The notes below the pieces were generated by a model. It worked only from the letters and a program-made list of their open reading frames with translations. It ran no database searches and was not told the DNA's origin. Positions 27,428 through 36,087 of a DNA stretch of 64,000 bases are shown here, one piece after another (the first letter of the stretch is position 1; each line of letters begins with the position of its first letter). The position numbers and the translations under genes were made by a program. Source of the stretch: an uncultured Endomicrobiia bacterium (GTDB lineage: Bacteria; Elusimicrobiota; Endomicrobiia; Endomicrobiales; Endomicrobiaceae); contig CALHWY010000024.1 in assembly GCA_938040055.1 (NCBI GenBank), positions 1 to 64,000 of the forward strand. The letters are read 5' to 3'.

Positions 27428-27850
27428 TTGGGCAGGATAATGGGCGTTGATTACGGTCTTAAAAGAATAGGCGTAGCCATGACGGATATTTTACAGATAA
27501 CGGCTTCTCCTTTCGACACAATAGACGGCGGCGGCTCCGTTAAAAAGGACGCCGAAAAAATAGCGGCTATGGCAAAGGATAATGACGTCTCTTTAATAGT
27601 CGTCGGAGTTCCCGTCAATATGAACGGAACTGAAGGCGAAATGGCGCAAACGGTAAGAAAGTTTATCGAAGAGATAAAAAAAATTTCCGGCATACGGATT
27701 TTTGAAATAGACGAAAGGCTTACCACGGCGCAAGCCGAAAGAATGCTTATTGACGAAGGCGGGGTTTCAAGGCAAAAAAGGAAAGGGCTGAAAGATAAGC
27801 TTGCCGCATCTTTTATTTTGCAGACTTATCTGGACACTAAAGGGTTCTGA
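27428..27850 (+). CDS. ruvX: Putative pre-16S rRNA nuclease / Holliday junction resolvase homolog (YqgF/RuvX)
   Basis: 140 aa from a TTG start at 27428, chosen because AAGGGAG lies about 7 nt upstream and the domain begins at once (GRIMGVDYGLKRIGVAMTD); a longer frame from 27350 would start inside the hydrogenase terminator. RNase-H-like fold with the Asp of GVDYG, the DERLTT motif and the C-terminal DKLAASFILQTYLD helix with its Asp. YqgF processes the 5' end of 16S rRNA in E. coli. It opens a loose run of genes with the NYN nuclease and mltG; ruvX-mltG neighbourhood is common in bacteria. Confidence 0.9.
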   Translation: MGRIMGVDYGLKRIGVAMTDILQITASPFDTIDGGGSVKKDAEKIAAMAKDNDVSLIVVGVPVNMNGTEGEMAQTVRKFIEEIKKISGIRIFEIDERLTTAQAERMLIDEGGVSRQKRKGLKDKLAASFILQTYLDTKGF

Positions 27851-27882
27851 TAATACCGCCCGCTTTTTCAAACTTTGAAAAT

Positions 27883-27964
27883 GAGTCTGAAATCTTTGCA
27901 ATTTTCGCTTAAAGATTTATAAAGGTCAAGCCCGTAATCATTGGAAACGAGTCTGAAATCTTTG
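27883..27964 (+). repeat. 16-bp direct repeat, period 66 bp
   Basis: GAGTCTGAAATCTTTG occurs exactly at 27883-27898 and 27949-27964, both preceded by a GAAAA/GGAAA-like stretch, inside the 199-bp gap before the NYN gene. Confidence 0.7.
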
Positions 27965-28049
27965 AATCTTTTGCTCCGGACAAAATTAAGCCTTCGCATA
28001 AGACGCTTGGCATAAAGCCCGCCGGATTAAAAAAACATTCAGGAAAAAC

Positions 28050-28547
28050 ATGCATTATATCGTTGACGGCTACAATATTATAAATTCAAGCGATATGTTT
28101 ACCGCCAAAACCCTTGAGGGCAGGCGTAACAAGCTTATAGATTTTATTTCAAACAACAGGCCTCACGGAAGCCCGAGGAACACTGTCACGGTGGTATTCG
28201 ACTGCAAATCGAAAAATCCTTATGAATGCGGAGGCTATAATGTCTCTCATGCGGGCGGCATAGAAATAATTTTCAGCGGCGGCGTTATGTCGGCCGACGA
28301 TGTAATAGCCGAAATCGTGGACAATTCCGAAAATCCGCGCCAGATAACCGTTGTTACAAACGACAAAGGAATAAGAAGACGGACCGCCCCCGGCGGAGCA
28401 AAATGCGAAAATACCGAAAGTTTTATAGCAAAAGGCTTTAAAACCAAAAATATAATCCGGGCGCGGGAAGTTTTGTCCGGGGAAGCGAAAGAAGAAATTA
28501 ACGAGGAGTTTGAACGTCTGTGGCTGCAAAAGCGCTCGGCAAAATAA
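28050..28547 (+). CDS. NYN-domain RNase (YacP-like)
   Basis: 165 aa PIN-like metal-dependent ribonuclease of the YacP/Rae1 type (PF05991). The first acidic residue is in YIVDGYNII (Asp6), the middle one in VVFDCKSK, and SADDVIAEIVD plus TVVTNDKG give the remaining acidic positions. Family members cleave mRNA, in Bacillus on the ribosome. AGGA precedes the ATG. It overlaps the start of mltG by 28 bp. Confidence 0.85.
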   Translation: MHYIVDGYNIINSSDMFTAKTLEGRRNKLIDFISNNRPHGSPRNTVTVVFDCKSKNPYECGGYNVSHAGGIEIIFSGGVMSADDVIAEIVDNSENPRQITVVTNDKGIRRRTAPGGAKCENTESFIAKGFKTKNIIRAREVLSGEAKEEINEEFERLWLQKRSAK

Positions 28548-29512
28548 AATTTTTCGCGTTTTCGGCTGCTTTACTGGTTTTTTCCGCCGCGGCCGGGTGT
28601 TCATCATCCGCGGGAAAAGAAAAAGTGATTTTTACGGTAAAAAGCGGCGAAAGCGCTTCGGGGGTGGCGGCCCGTTTAAAAAGCAGCGGGCTTATTTTCT
28701 CCAAAAATTTATTTTTGGTTTATGCTAAAATTACCGGTTCCGATAATAATATAAAAGCCGGATATTATGAATTCAGCGTAAAAGACGGCATGTTTACGAT
28801 TGTCAGAGAACTGAAAGCGGGTTCAAAAAAACTTATGAAATTTACCGTTCCGGAAGGAAGCACCGTAAACCAGACGGCCGGAATATTTGCTTCAAAAGCG
28901 GCAATAGACAAAGACAGGTTTATTCATTTGGCGTCGGAAAGAAAAATGGAAGGTTATCTGATGCCGGAAACGTATTTTTTTGATCCTTCGGCGGATGAAG
29001 AAGACATTATCGCGGCTATGAAAAAAGAATTCGACAAGAAAGTCACCCCGGAAATGCGCGCCAGGGCGCAAGAGCTCGGCATGAGCATGGAGCAAATAAT
29101 AACAATGGCTTCAATAATCGAAAAAGAGGCGGTAAATCCGCGGGAGCGTTCTACCATAGCCGCCGTTTTTTATAACAGGATAAAAAAGAATATAAGACTT
29201 CAGTCATGCGCGACGGTTCTTTACGCCATGGGCGTTAATAAAGCCCGCCTTAGCGTGGAAGATACGTATTTCGACTCTCCTTATAATACTTACAGGCATG
29301 CCGGACTCCCTCCCGCTCCCATATGCAGCCCGGGAATAGAATCTATAAAAGCGGCCTTATATCCGGCCAATTCAAGCAGCCTTTTTTTCGTTTCACAGGG
29401 AAACGGCAGCCATTTATTCGCCGAGAGTCTTGAAGAGCATGTAAAAAACAGGCGTGAAAGCGAAAAAATGATAAAAAACAGACAAAAGCAGCGGCGGGAA
29501 CAGTCCGGCTGA
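28520..29512 (+). CDS. mltG: Endolytic murein transglycosylase (MltG)
   Basis: 330 aa with a GTG start at 28520 inside the preceding gene, backed by GAGGAG upstream. MltG cuts nascent glycan strands and ends their growth. The YceG fold is plain: MASIIEKEAVNPRERSTIAAVFYNR contains the catalytic Glu (in EKEA), and the C-terminal GLPPAPICSPGIESIKAALYP motif is intact. Oddities: the N-terminal hydrophobic stretch ends LLVFSAAAGCSSS, which looks like a weak lipobox instead of the usual plain transmembrane anchor, and the usual LQSDPTV reads LQSCATV. Otherwise full length. Confidence 0.92.
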   Translation: MAAKALGKIKFFAFSAALLVFSAAAGCSSSAGKEKVIFTVKSGESASGVAARLKSSGLIFSKNLFLVYAKITGSDNNIKAGYYEFSVKDGMFTIVRELKAGSKKLMKFTVPEGSTVNQTAGIFASKAAIDKDRFIHLASERKMEGYLMPETYFFDPSADEEDIIAAMKKEFDKKVTPEMRARAQELGMSMEQIITMASIIEKEAVNPRERSTIAAVFYNRIKKNIRLQSCATVLYAMGVNKARLSVEDTYFDSPYNTYRHAGLPPAPICSPGIESIKAALYPANSSSLFFVSQGNGSHLFAESLEEHVKNRRESEKMIKNRQKQRREQSG

Positions 29513-30038
29513 AACATATTCGCAAAGCGGAGAATAAAAAAAGAAAGAGAAATGCGCGCCATTGCTTTTTATTTATCCGCGGCCGGATAAAGCCGGAAAA
29601 TATTAATTTTAAAACGGTTCTCGGAAAAATTGCGCTCCGTTCTTTTAAAATAGGAAAGGAAGTTTACGGAAAAACCGCATATGCGGCTGAAAGCGGGAAT
29701 AATTTAATTAAAAATAAATCCGGCTTTCGCGGAAAAAAGGCTTTTTTTATGCGTCTTGAACGCGGACGTGCGCCGTATCACGCAATTGCCGGCCTGCCGC
29801 GCCATAAAAATGCGGCGGCGCTCATAAAAGCCCGGAAAGCAAAACGTTTTTTTGCCGCGCGGGAAAATATCCGGAAAAACGGATTAAAAAATCTTAAAAA
29901 TTTTGTATATGGCGGGAAGGGAAAGCGGACAGGCTTATCTGACGAGATAAGCAAAGCTTTGCGGTTTTTAGGCGCGAATCTTTTGGCGGAAAAATGAATT
30001 CGTCTGCGTCCTGACATTAAAATAACAGGCGGTTTTAT
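29513..30038. other. Non-coding gap before the cysteine desulfurase gene
   Basis: 526 bp with short basic, low-quality frames only (for example 29749-29997). No repeats, tRNA or clear hairpin. A promoter for the iscS-mnmA pair should lie near its right end. Confidence 0.4.
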
Positions 30039-31229
30039 ATGGAGAAAAGAAAGGTGTATCTTGATAACAGCGCCACTACGCAAGTGGCGCCGGAAGTGCT
30101 GGAGGAAATGCTTCCTTATTTTTGCGAAATATACGGGAACGCTTCAAGTTTTCACGATTTCGGCAAGGAATCGAAAACGGCTCTTGAACAGGCGCGCGCG
30201 GAAACCGCGGAACTTCTTAATGCCGACGCCGGAGAAATTATTTTTACCGGCAGCGGTACCGAGGCGGACAATATGGCGATTTTCGGCATTCTTGAAGCTT
30301 ACGGCAAAAAAGGCCACATAATAACCTGCAAAACCGAGCATCATGCGGTATTGTATTCTTGCAGGCATCTTGAAAAAAACGGTTATGAAGTTACGTATCT
30401 GGACGTTGACGGCGACGCAGTAGCGTCTGCGCAAGATCTTAAAAAAGCCGTCAGGGACGATACGCTGCTTGTCACGGTAATGCACGCCAACAATGAAGTC
30501 GGCTCCGTGCAGCCGATAGCCGAAATGGCGGCCGTTTTGAAGGACATAAACAGGGAGCGCAAAGATAAAATATATTTTCATACCGACGCGGTGCAGACCG
30601 CCGGGAAAATCAAAATCGGTGTGCGGGAGTTGGGGGTCGATCTTCTTTCGATTGCTGCCCATAAATTTTACGGGCCGAAAGGAATAGGGGCTTTATACGT
30701 AAAAAAGGGAACGAATATTCTGCCGGTAATGTACGGCGGGCATCATGAGAACGGGCTGCGGCCCGGCACGGAAAACGTAGCTTTCGCCAAAGGGCTTGCG
30801 AAAGCTTTGGAAATGTCCGTATCCGCGACGGAATTTAACTATAAACATGCGCTTTTGTTAAGGGAAAAACTTAAAAAAGGCATTCTCAAGTCGATACCCG
30901 AAGTGATAATTAATGCCAGCAATGAAAAAGCTGTGCCGAATATATTAAATGTCAGTTTTAATTACATAGAAGGAGAATCTCTTCTTGCGATGCTTGATAT
31001 GAACGGCATTGCCGCTTCGACCGGTTCCGCCTGCGCTTCCGGAGAAGCGGGCTCGTCCCATGTTCTTGCGGCTATGGGCGTGGATCCGATAGCCGCGCAG
31101 GGAGCTATCAGATTTTCTTTCGGCCGGAGCAATACGGAAGAAGAAATAGATTATGTGCTCGGAGTTTTGCCGGAAATAGTTGCGAAGTTAAGGGCGATGT
31201 CTCCCGTATGGCGCCGGAAAAACAAATAA
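30039..31229 (+). CDS. Cysteine desulfurase (IscS/NifS family)
   Basis: 396-aa PLP enzyme that takes sulfur from cysteine as a protein persulfide. Lys209 in AHKFYGPKG binds PLP; HHENGLRPGTENV is the family stretch; STGSACASGEAGSSHVL (about 331-347) holds the active-site Cys on its mobile loop, as in IscS (type I). The next gene is mnmA, 27 bp downstream, so this enzyme probably feeds sulfur for 2-thiouridine in tRNA, and may serve Fe-S cluster assembly too, which this Fe-S-rich metabolism needs. No iscU is adjacent. Confidence 0.93.
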   Translation: MEKRKVYLDNSATTQVAPEVLEEMLPYFCEIYGNASSFHDFGKESKTALEQARAETAELLNADAGEIIFTGSGTEADNMAIFGILEAYGKKGHIITCKTEHHAVLYSCRHLEKNGYEVTYLDVDGDAVASAQDLKKAVRDDTLLVTVMHANNEVGSVQPIAEMAAVLKDINRERKDKIYFHTDAVQTAGKIKIGVRELGVDLLSIAAHKFYGPKGIGALYVKKGTNILPVMYGGHHENGLRPGTENVAFAKGLAKALEMSVSATEFNYKHALLLREKLKKGILKSIPEVIINASNEKAVPNILNVSFNYIEGESLLAMLDMNGIAASTGSACASGEAGSSHVLAAMGVDPIAAQGAIRFSFGRSNTEEEIDYVLGVLPEIVAKLRAMSPVWRRKNK

Positions 31230-31256
31230 TGCCGCTGATATAAGAAAGGAAACTCG

Positions 31257-32264
31257 ATGAAAGTATTGGTTGGTATCTCCGGAGGAGTGGATTCCGCTTT
31301 AAGCGCCTATCTGCTTAAAAAGCGCGGGTGCGAAGTTTCCGGAGCCACTCTTGTTTTGCATGACTGTGTTAAAACGGAAGTCGAAGATGCTGAAAAAATA
31401 TGCGCCGCGCTGGGCATAAAGCATTTTGTTTTTGAATTTAAACGGCATTTTGAGGAAATTGTGATAAGCGATTTTATAAACGGTTATATTTCCGCCAAAA
31501 CGCCCAATCCCTGCATTATCTGCAATGAAAATATAAAGTTCGGCCTTTTGCTGGACAAAGCGGCAGAGCTTGGTTTTGATAAAATCGCTACCGGCCATTA
31601 TGCGAACATAGAGCAAGAAGAGGGCTTTTTTCAATTGAAAAAAGGCGCGGATATACAAAAAGACCAGTCATATGTTCTTTACAGGCTCGGACAGAAACAG
31701 TTGGCGCGCATTTTGTTTCCTTTAGGCAAGATGACTAAAGAGCAAGTGCGCAAAACGGCGCAGGAAGCCATGCTGCCTTCGGCTGAAAGACAGGAAAGCC
31801 AGGAGAATTGCTTTATAGAAGGCTCCTACACGGATTTCCTGTTAAAAAAGCTTAACCCTTCGCAAATAAGGCCGGGGGATATTTACGATACGCGCGGAAA
31901 CAAACTCGGCAGGCATAAAGGCCTTATTTATTATACCGTCGGGCAGCGCAGCGGTCTGGGGCTTACCACCGAAAAACCGGTTTATGTCGTAAAAATAGAC
32001 GCAGCAAACAATGCACTGATAGTGGGAAATAAAGAGGAAACGCTTTCAAAGGAAATGGAAGTCGAAGACATTAAATGGACGGCGCGGGAACCGTCTTTTC
32101 CTTTTGAATCCGAAGTAAAAATACGGCGCATGCACAAGCCGGCAAAAGCGGCCGTATACGGAAACAGGGTAGTTTTTGAACGGCCTCAGGGTTCGGTAAC
32201 TCCCGGGCAGTCGGCGGTTTTTTACCAGGGAGACATTGTCATCGGCGGGGGCTTTATAAAGTAA
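31257..32264 (+). CDS. mnmA: tRNA-specific 2-thiouridylase (MnmA)
   Basis: 335 aa. Thiolates U34 of Lys, Glu and Gln tRNAs. PP-loop SGGVDS at 8-13; catalytic cysteines in NPCIICNE (about residue 85) and QENCFIEG (about 183); ATGHYA and KDQSYVLYRL are family markers, and TVGQRSGLGL begins the central domain. AAAGGAAA precedes the ATG. Slightly shorter than the E. coli enzyme (368 aa). Paired with the upstream cysteine desulfurase as sulfur donor. Confidence 0.94.
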   Translation: MKVLVGISGGVDSALSAYLLKKRGCEVSGATLVLHDCVKTEVEDAEKICAALGIKHFVFEFKRHFEEIVISDFINGYISAKTPNPCIICNENIKFGLLLDKAAELGFDKIATGHYANIEQEEGFFQLKKGADIQKDQSYVLYRLGQKQLARILFPLGKMTKEQVRKTAQEAMLPSAERQESQENCFIEGSYTDFLLKKLNPSQIRPGDIYDTRGNKLGRHKGLIYYTVGQRSGLGLTTEKPVYVVKIDAANNALIVGNKEETLSKEMEVEDIKWTAREPSFPFESEVKIRRMHKPAKAAVYGNRVVFERPQGSVTPGQSAVFYQGDIVIGGGFIK

Positions 32265-32618
32265 AAGCTTCAAAATGCCGGACACTGTTTTTTTAAAAAT
32301 AAAAATTTTATTTCCCGCCGCTTTTTTGCATGTTTGTTTTTTTCGCTTTGTTTCGGGTTATTAAAAGCCGGACATACTGGATTTTTTGTAATCGGGTTTT
32401 ATCGCGGGCAGTCCGGTTCGCCGCGCGTTTAGTATGCCATGGCGCCGCAGGTTTCGCCTGAACGCAAAATAGATTTTGCAAACGGCAGAAACGGATTTTA
32501 ATATTCCCGCGACGGAAATTATTCAGTAAATAATGTTTTTGGCATTTCTGCGCCCGTTGCCGGAAGTATTGCTTTAATATTTCGGTTTTTATGCGGGAAT
32601 TTTTTGAGGAATGTTTTT
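32265..32618. other. Non-coding gap after mnmA
   Basis: 354 bp, A/T-rich with GCCGG words, no protein-like frame and no strong hairpin. Nothing further seen. Confidence 0.4.
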
Positions 32619-32855
32619 ATGAAAGAAATGCTTTGGGTTTACAAGATTATTATCTGGTCGGCCGTTTCTTTGCTCGCTTTGTTTTTTGAGGCAAAGTTTA
32701 TAGGTTTTTTTATAAGAGACGTTTCCGCAGGCAAAGATATCTTTATTCCGGGCGTCCTTATTTTAATGCTCGGAGTTTCCTCCGCGGCGGTGTTTGCCGT
32801 CACGCGCGTCGTAAAATATGTAAAATTTCTCGGAAATAAAAACAAAAGCGATTGA
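32619..32855 (+). CDS. Small two-helix membrane protein, unknown
   Basis: 78 aa from ATG 32619, with TGAGGA about 10 nt upstream. Two hydrophobic segments (about residues 5-30 and 44-64) are joined by a short polar loop and followed by a basic tail (KNKNKSD). It matches no family I know. Flanked by long non-coding stretches on both sides, so no operon partner; the clean hydrophobic pattern makes it more likely real than not. Confidence 0.5.
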   Translation: MKEMLWVYKIIIWSAVSLLALFFEAKFIGFFIRDVSAGKDIFIPGVLILMLGVSSAAVFAVTRVVKYVKFLGNKNKSD

Positions 32856-33552
32856 ACGAATAAAAACGGAAACGGTTTAGAATACGCCCGGCAGCCGGGT
32901 AAATGTTCCGTCAATATTGCCAGCGGCGCGGATGCATCATGCCGCCGGTTTTGCCGTTTTATGAGCTTTATTTAAGCGCGGCGGAAATGTTTTCTGAGCA
33001 AACCGGAAAAACGTTTATTTTCAGGCTTGGCCGCAAAACTTAAAAAAACAAGCGGATATTACGGCAGCCGGCAGCGGCGTCAAATGATACCAAAGCATTT
33101 TAACACCCGCAAAAACGCCTTTCCGTCCCGGCAAATAGTTTTTTTGCCGGCAGGCTGAAAAACGGCGTATTTGACGGGAAAACCGCTTTCGGACAAATCG
33201 GTTTTCTGTCAGAAAGATTCAAGAAGATGCCGTAAAAAAGCATACCCGTTTAAGAAAAGACAGGCTGTTTCGCTGAAACCGGAAAGGAAAAATGCCGGCT
33301 TGCCGCGAACCGGTTTGTTTTGCGAGATGTTCAGGATATGCGGTTTGCGGCAACGGAAAAGATATCGGGTTTCGCGGATTTGACCGCTGCGGCGCGCAGA
33401 TGTGAAAAGAGAGGACTTAGCGGAAATGCAAAAACCTGAAAGAGTCCGCGCATAAGAAGATATATTGTCTTTGCCGCTTCGTATATAAAAATTATTTGTC
33501 GTTTAAAAAGTTTATAAGCTAAGTAAAAGAATAAAGGAGAATCGTAAATTTT
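32856..33552. other. Non-coding gap before the ion channel gene
   Basis: About 700 bp without a credible gene; a 70-residue frame at 33171-33383 is rich in Arg/Lys and has no family look. AAGGAGA at 33534-33540 near the end is the ribosome-binding site of the channel gene. No clear repeats. Confidence 0.45.
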
Positions 33553-34395
33553 ATGAGTATTGGATCTTGGGCGAAAAGTTTTGTTGCGGCAAAACCGTTC
33601 GAAATTTTTATAAGCGTTGTAATCGTCGTGAACTGTTTATTTATAGGCGTTGAGACATATTTTCATAATCCTAAAATTTACATAACTCAGCAGATAGCAT
33701 TATCGATATTTATAGCCGAAATCATACTGCGCTTTATTGCGGCTCAGGGCATAAAAGCTTTTTTTAAAAGCGGCTGGAATGTTTTTGATTTATCGCTTAT
33801 TTTGGTAAGCCTTGTGCCGGAATCTTTATTCGCCCATCCGGCCGCGGTAACGTCCCTGAGAATTTTAAGGGTGTTTAGGGTTTTAAGGCTTGTAAGAGCC
33901 GCTCCTGAAATAAAACTTATAATAAATGTGTTAATCCGTTCTTTCAGCGCTCTTATTTATAATGCTTTGTTTTTTATAATATTTCTTTATCTTTTTGCGA
34001 TAATGGGAGTGACTCTTTTTAGGCTTCCGCAGGTAAACGCCGCGAGTTCTCCCGCCGTGATAGAGTCAATGAAAAAAATGTCCGTTACGGCGCCTAATGC
34101 TCCTGAAAATTCCCCTGAGCCTTACGGAACTTTGCATGAATCCATGTTTACTCTTTTCCGCGTTATGACGGGAGACGACTGGACCGATATAAGATATAAT
34201 CTGCTTAAAGCTTCCGAACTCAAACTTATACACGCGCCCGCTTTTGTGATAACGGCTTTTCACGTTATATGGTTTTGTCTGTCTGCGTTTCTTCTTCTTA
34301 ATCTTGTTGTGGGCGCAATAGTCAATAATTATCAGGTTATAATGGATGAAATGAGAAAAAAGAGAGACGCCAATGCCGCTGTGGGCCGGAAGTGA
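33553..34395 (+). CDS. Voltage-gated ion channel, single-domain (NaChBac-like fold) with TGDDW filter
   Basis: 280 aa with six membrane helices and one pore, the layout of bacterial homotetrameric sodium channels. S4 (about 101-116) has five Arg at every third place (103, 106, 109, 112, 115), a full voltage sensor. The pore helix LFRVM is followed by the selectivity filter T206-G-D-D-W-T-D212. Bacterial sodium channels have TLESW here; the calcium-selective engineered CavAb has TLDDWSD, so this filter is of calcium type. The loop between S5 and the pore helix holds an extra 35-residue Ala/Pro/Ser-rich insert (about 160-195). The cytosolic C-terminus is short (about 20 aa), lacking the long coiled coil of NaChBac. 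Ribosome-binding site AAGGAGA lies 12 nt from the ATG. Confidence 0.88.
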   Translation: MSIGSWAKSFVAAKPFEIFISVVIVVNCLFIGVETYFHNPKIYITQQIALSIFIAEIILRFIAAQGIKAFFKSGWNVFDLSLILVSLVPESLFAHPAAVTSLRILRVFRVLRLVRAAPEIKLIINVLIRSFSALIYNALFFIIFLYLFAIMGVTLFRLPQVNAASSPAVIESMKKMSVTAPNAPENSPEPYGTLHESMFTLFRVMTGDDWTDIRYNLLKASELKLIHAPAFVITAFHVIWFCLSAFLLLNLVVGAIVNNYQVIMDEMRKKRDANAAVGRK

Positions 34396-34628
34396 AAATA
34401 TAAAGGTTTTATTTTGCGTTTATTGATAATTGCAATATATTCGACAAAGGCGGCAAAGTCTGCCGGATGCTAAAAAGAGACGAATGATACGCTTGGCTTC
34501 GGCTGCGTCTGCCGGCCGGCATAACTTTATAATCGGAGCGGAAAAAAACGGAGCTTTCGGCAGGAAGACGGCGGCATTATCGGGTTAAGCCAGGGAACTG
34601 AAATAAAATGGAAATTGCATAACGGCAA

Positions 34629-35245
34629 ATGCTTGAAAAAGTTTCGTATTACGAACGGGATTTGTTTTTTCTTTTAAACGGAAGCGATTGCGTTGCGCTT
34701 GACAGATTCATATGGCTTTGCACGGGTAAAACGGTATGGCTGCCGCTGGCCGCGGTTATACTGGGAGTTCTTATATATAAAAGGGATTTGCGGGAGCGGC
34801 CGCCTGCGCTTATAGCCGCCGTTTGCGATCAGTTTTCTTCTTCATTGATCAAACCCGCCTTTGAACGCCTGCGTCCGGCTCATCATCCCGATTTTATGGA
34901 ATCCGTAAAAACCGTATACGGATACAGGGGAGGACATTTCGGTTTCATATCAAGCCATGCGGCAAATACTTTCGGCTTTGCAATGTTTATGTCATTGTTT
35001 TTCAGGAAAACTCTGTTTTCATGGACTGTTTTTTGTGGGCGGCGTTTACGGCTTATACGCGCGTATATTTGGGCGTTCATTTTATTTCGGATATAATCGC
35101 AGGCGCTTTGTCCGGAGCTTTTTTCGGAGCTGTTATGTATGTCGTATGTTCGTATTTTAACGGGCGGCGCATATGCCGGAGCAATGCGGCGGCTGGACTG
35201 GAAATGCCGCCGGCGCGCCGTATTCGGATAAAAGAATGCGTTTAA
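34629..35245 (+). pseudogene. PAP2-family phosphatase, split by a one-base frameshift
   Basis: Frame one (34629-35096) carries motif 1, KPAFERLRP (KX6RP), and motif 2, SSHAANTFG (variant of PSGH). Motif 3, TRVYLGVHFISD with the catalytic His, is only found in another frame (to 35245). The two join if one T is added in the run of six T at 35029-35034 (GTTTTTTG), which yields a continuous protein of about 205 aa with helices throughout. Such enzymes dephosphorylate lipid phosphates such as undecaprenyl-diphosphate at the membrane. It may be a true mutation, a sequencing or assembly slip at the homopolymer, or a site of polymerase slippage that restores the frame in some transcripts. Confidence 0.82.
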
Positions 35246-36087
35246 TCGCCGCCGTAATTATTATTACTCCGGTTTGCGTTTCGGTTTTCAACGCGCCTTT
35301 GGCGGCTTTTTTGCATTAATGCCGCAAATATTTTAAACCCGTAATTTATTTTGAAATGCGCACGGAAACAGCCGAAAGTCAGAAAAAATTCAAAAGCGTT
35401 TCTTTAATAATACGGATAAAGCTTGCCGAGCGGATGGATTTTTATAAAAAATTTTTTAACGGTTTTTCCGGGCATTAAGTCAAATTTTTAAAAACAGCCG
35501 TTCCGGATATAATACGATTAATTAAAGTTTTCAGCCGCATATATGTTTTTTCATAGTTCCGTCCGGGGCGCAGCGAAATAAGTTTTTCATATGTAAAGGC
35601 CGTGAATATGATGCCTGTTCCTTCGCGCAGGCGCAGGACTCGGACAGCGGATAAAATGGCCGGAGAAAACATATAAAGCTTTGCGCGCGCAGCGGGATGT
35701 AATCTCAGGCGGCGGACAAAAAGAACCGGACAAAAAATATAGAGAGCCGTTTTCTTTGCGGCGCAATAATTTGAAATTTCTGCGGCACTGGTAAATAAAA
35801 ACCGGTTTCTTGCCGCTTTATGCAAATGCGAATTTGAATTCTGTGAAATCCGGCCCGATTTATTACGTCCGATATTATGACGAAAGCCCGCAGGCATATT
35901 CAGGATTTGTCGATTAACCGCAAAAGCGCGGCAATCAAAAAAAGAAAAGGCTTTGATTTGCAATTCGGTTTCCGTCCGGATATTTTATTTTCTTTTGCCG
36001 CAAACGGTAAAAAGATTTGACAATCCGAAAACATAAGACGCGAAGAAACGCAAAAAATCCGGCATACGCCCGGTGAATATGAAATTT
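35246..36087. other. Non-coding gap between the PAP2 gene and nfo
   Basis: About 840 bp. Minus-strand frames at 35475-35963 and 35900-36103 exist but have arbitrary composition and no start signals; I do not call them. No hairpin array, tRNA or repeat was noticed. Confidence 0.45.

Noticed and set aside
29749..29997. 82-codon basic frame before the cysteine desulfurase gene
   Set aside because: Same low-quality composition and no ribosome-binding site.
33171..33383. 70-codon basic frame before the ion channel gene
   Set aside because: Arg/Lys-rich arbitrary sequence in a long non-coding stretch; no family resemblance.
35475..35963. 162-codon minus-strand frame before nfo
   Set aside because: No start signal, no recognisable motif, composition like the surrounding non-coding DNA.
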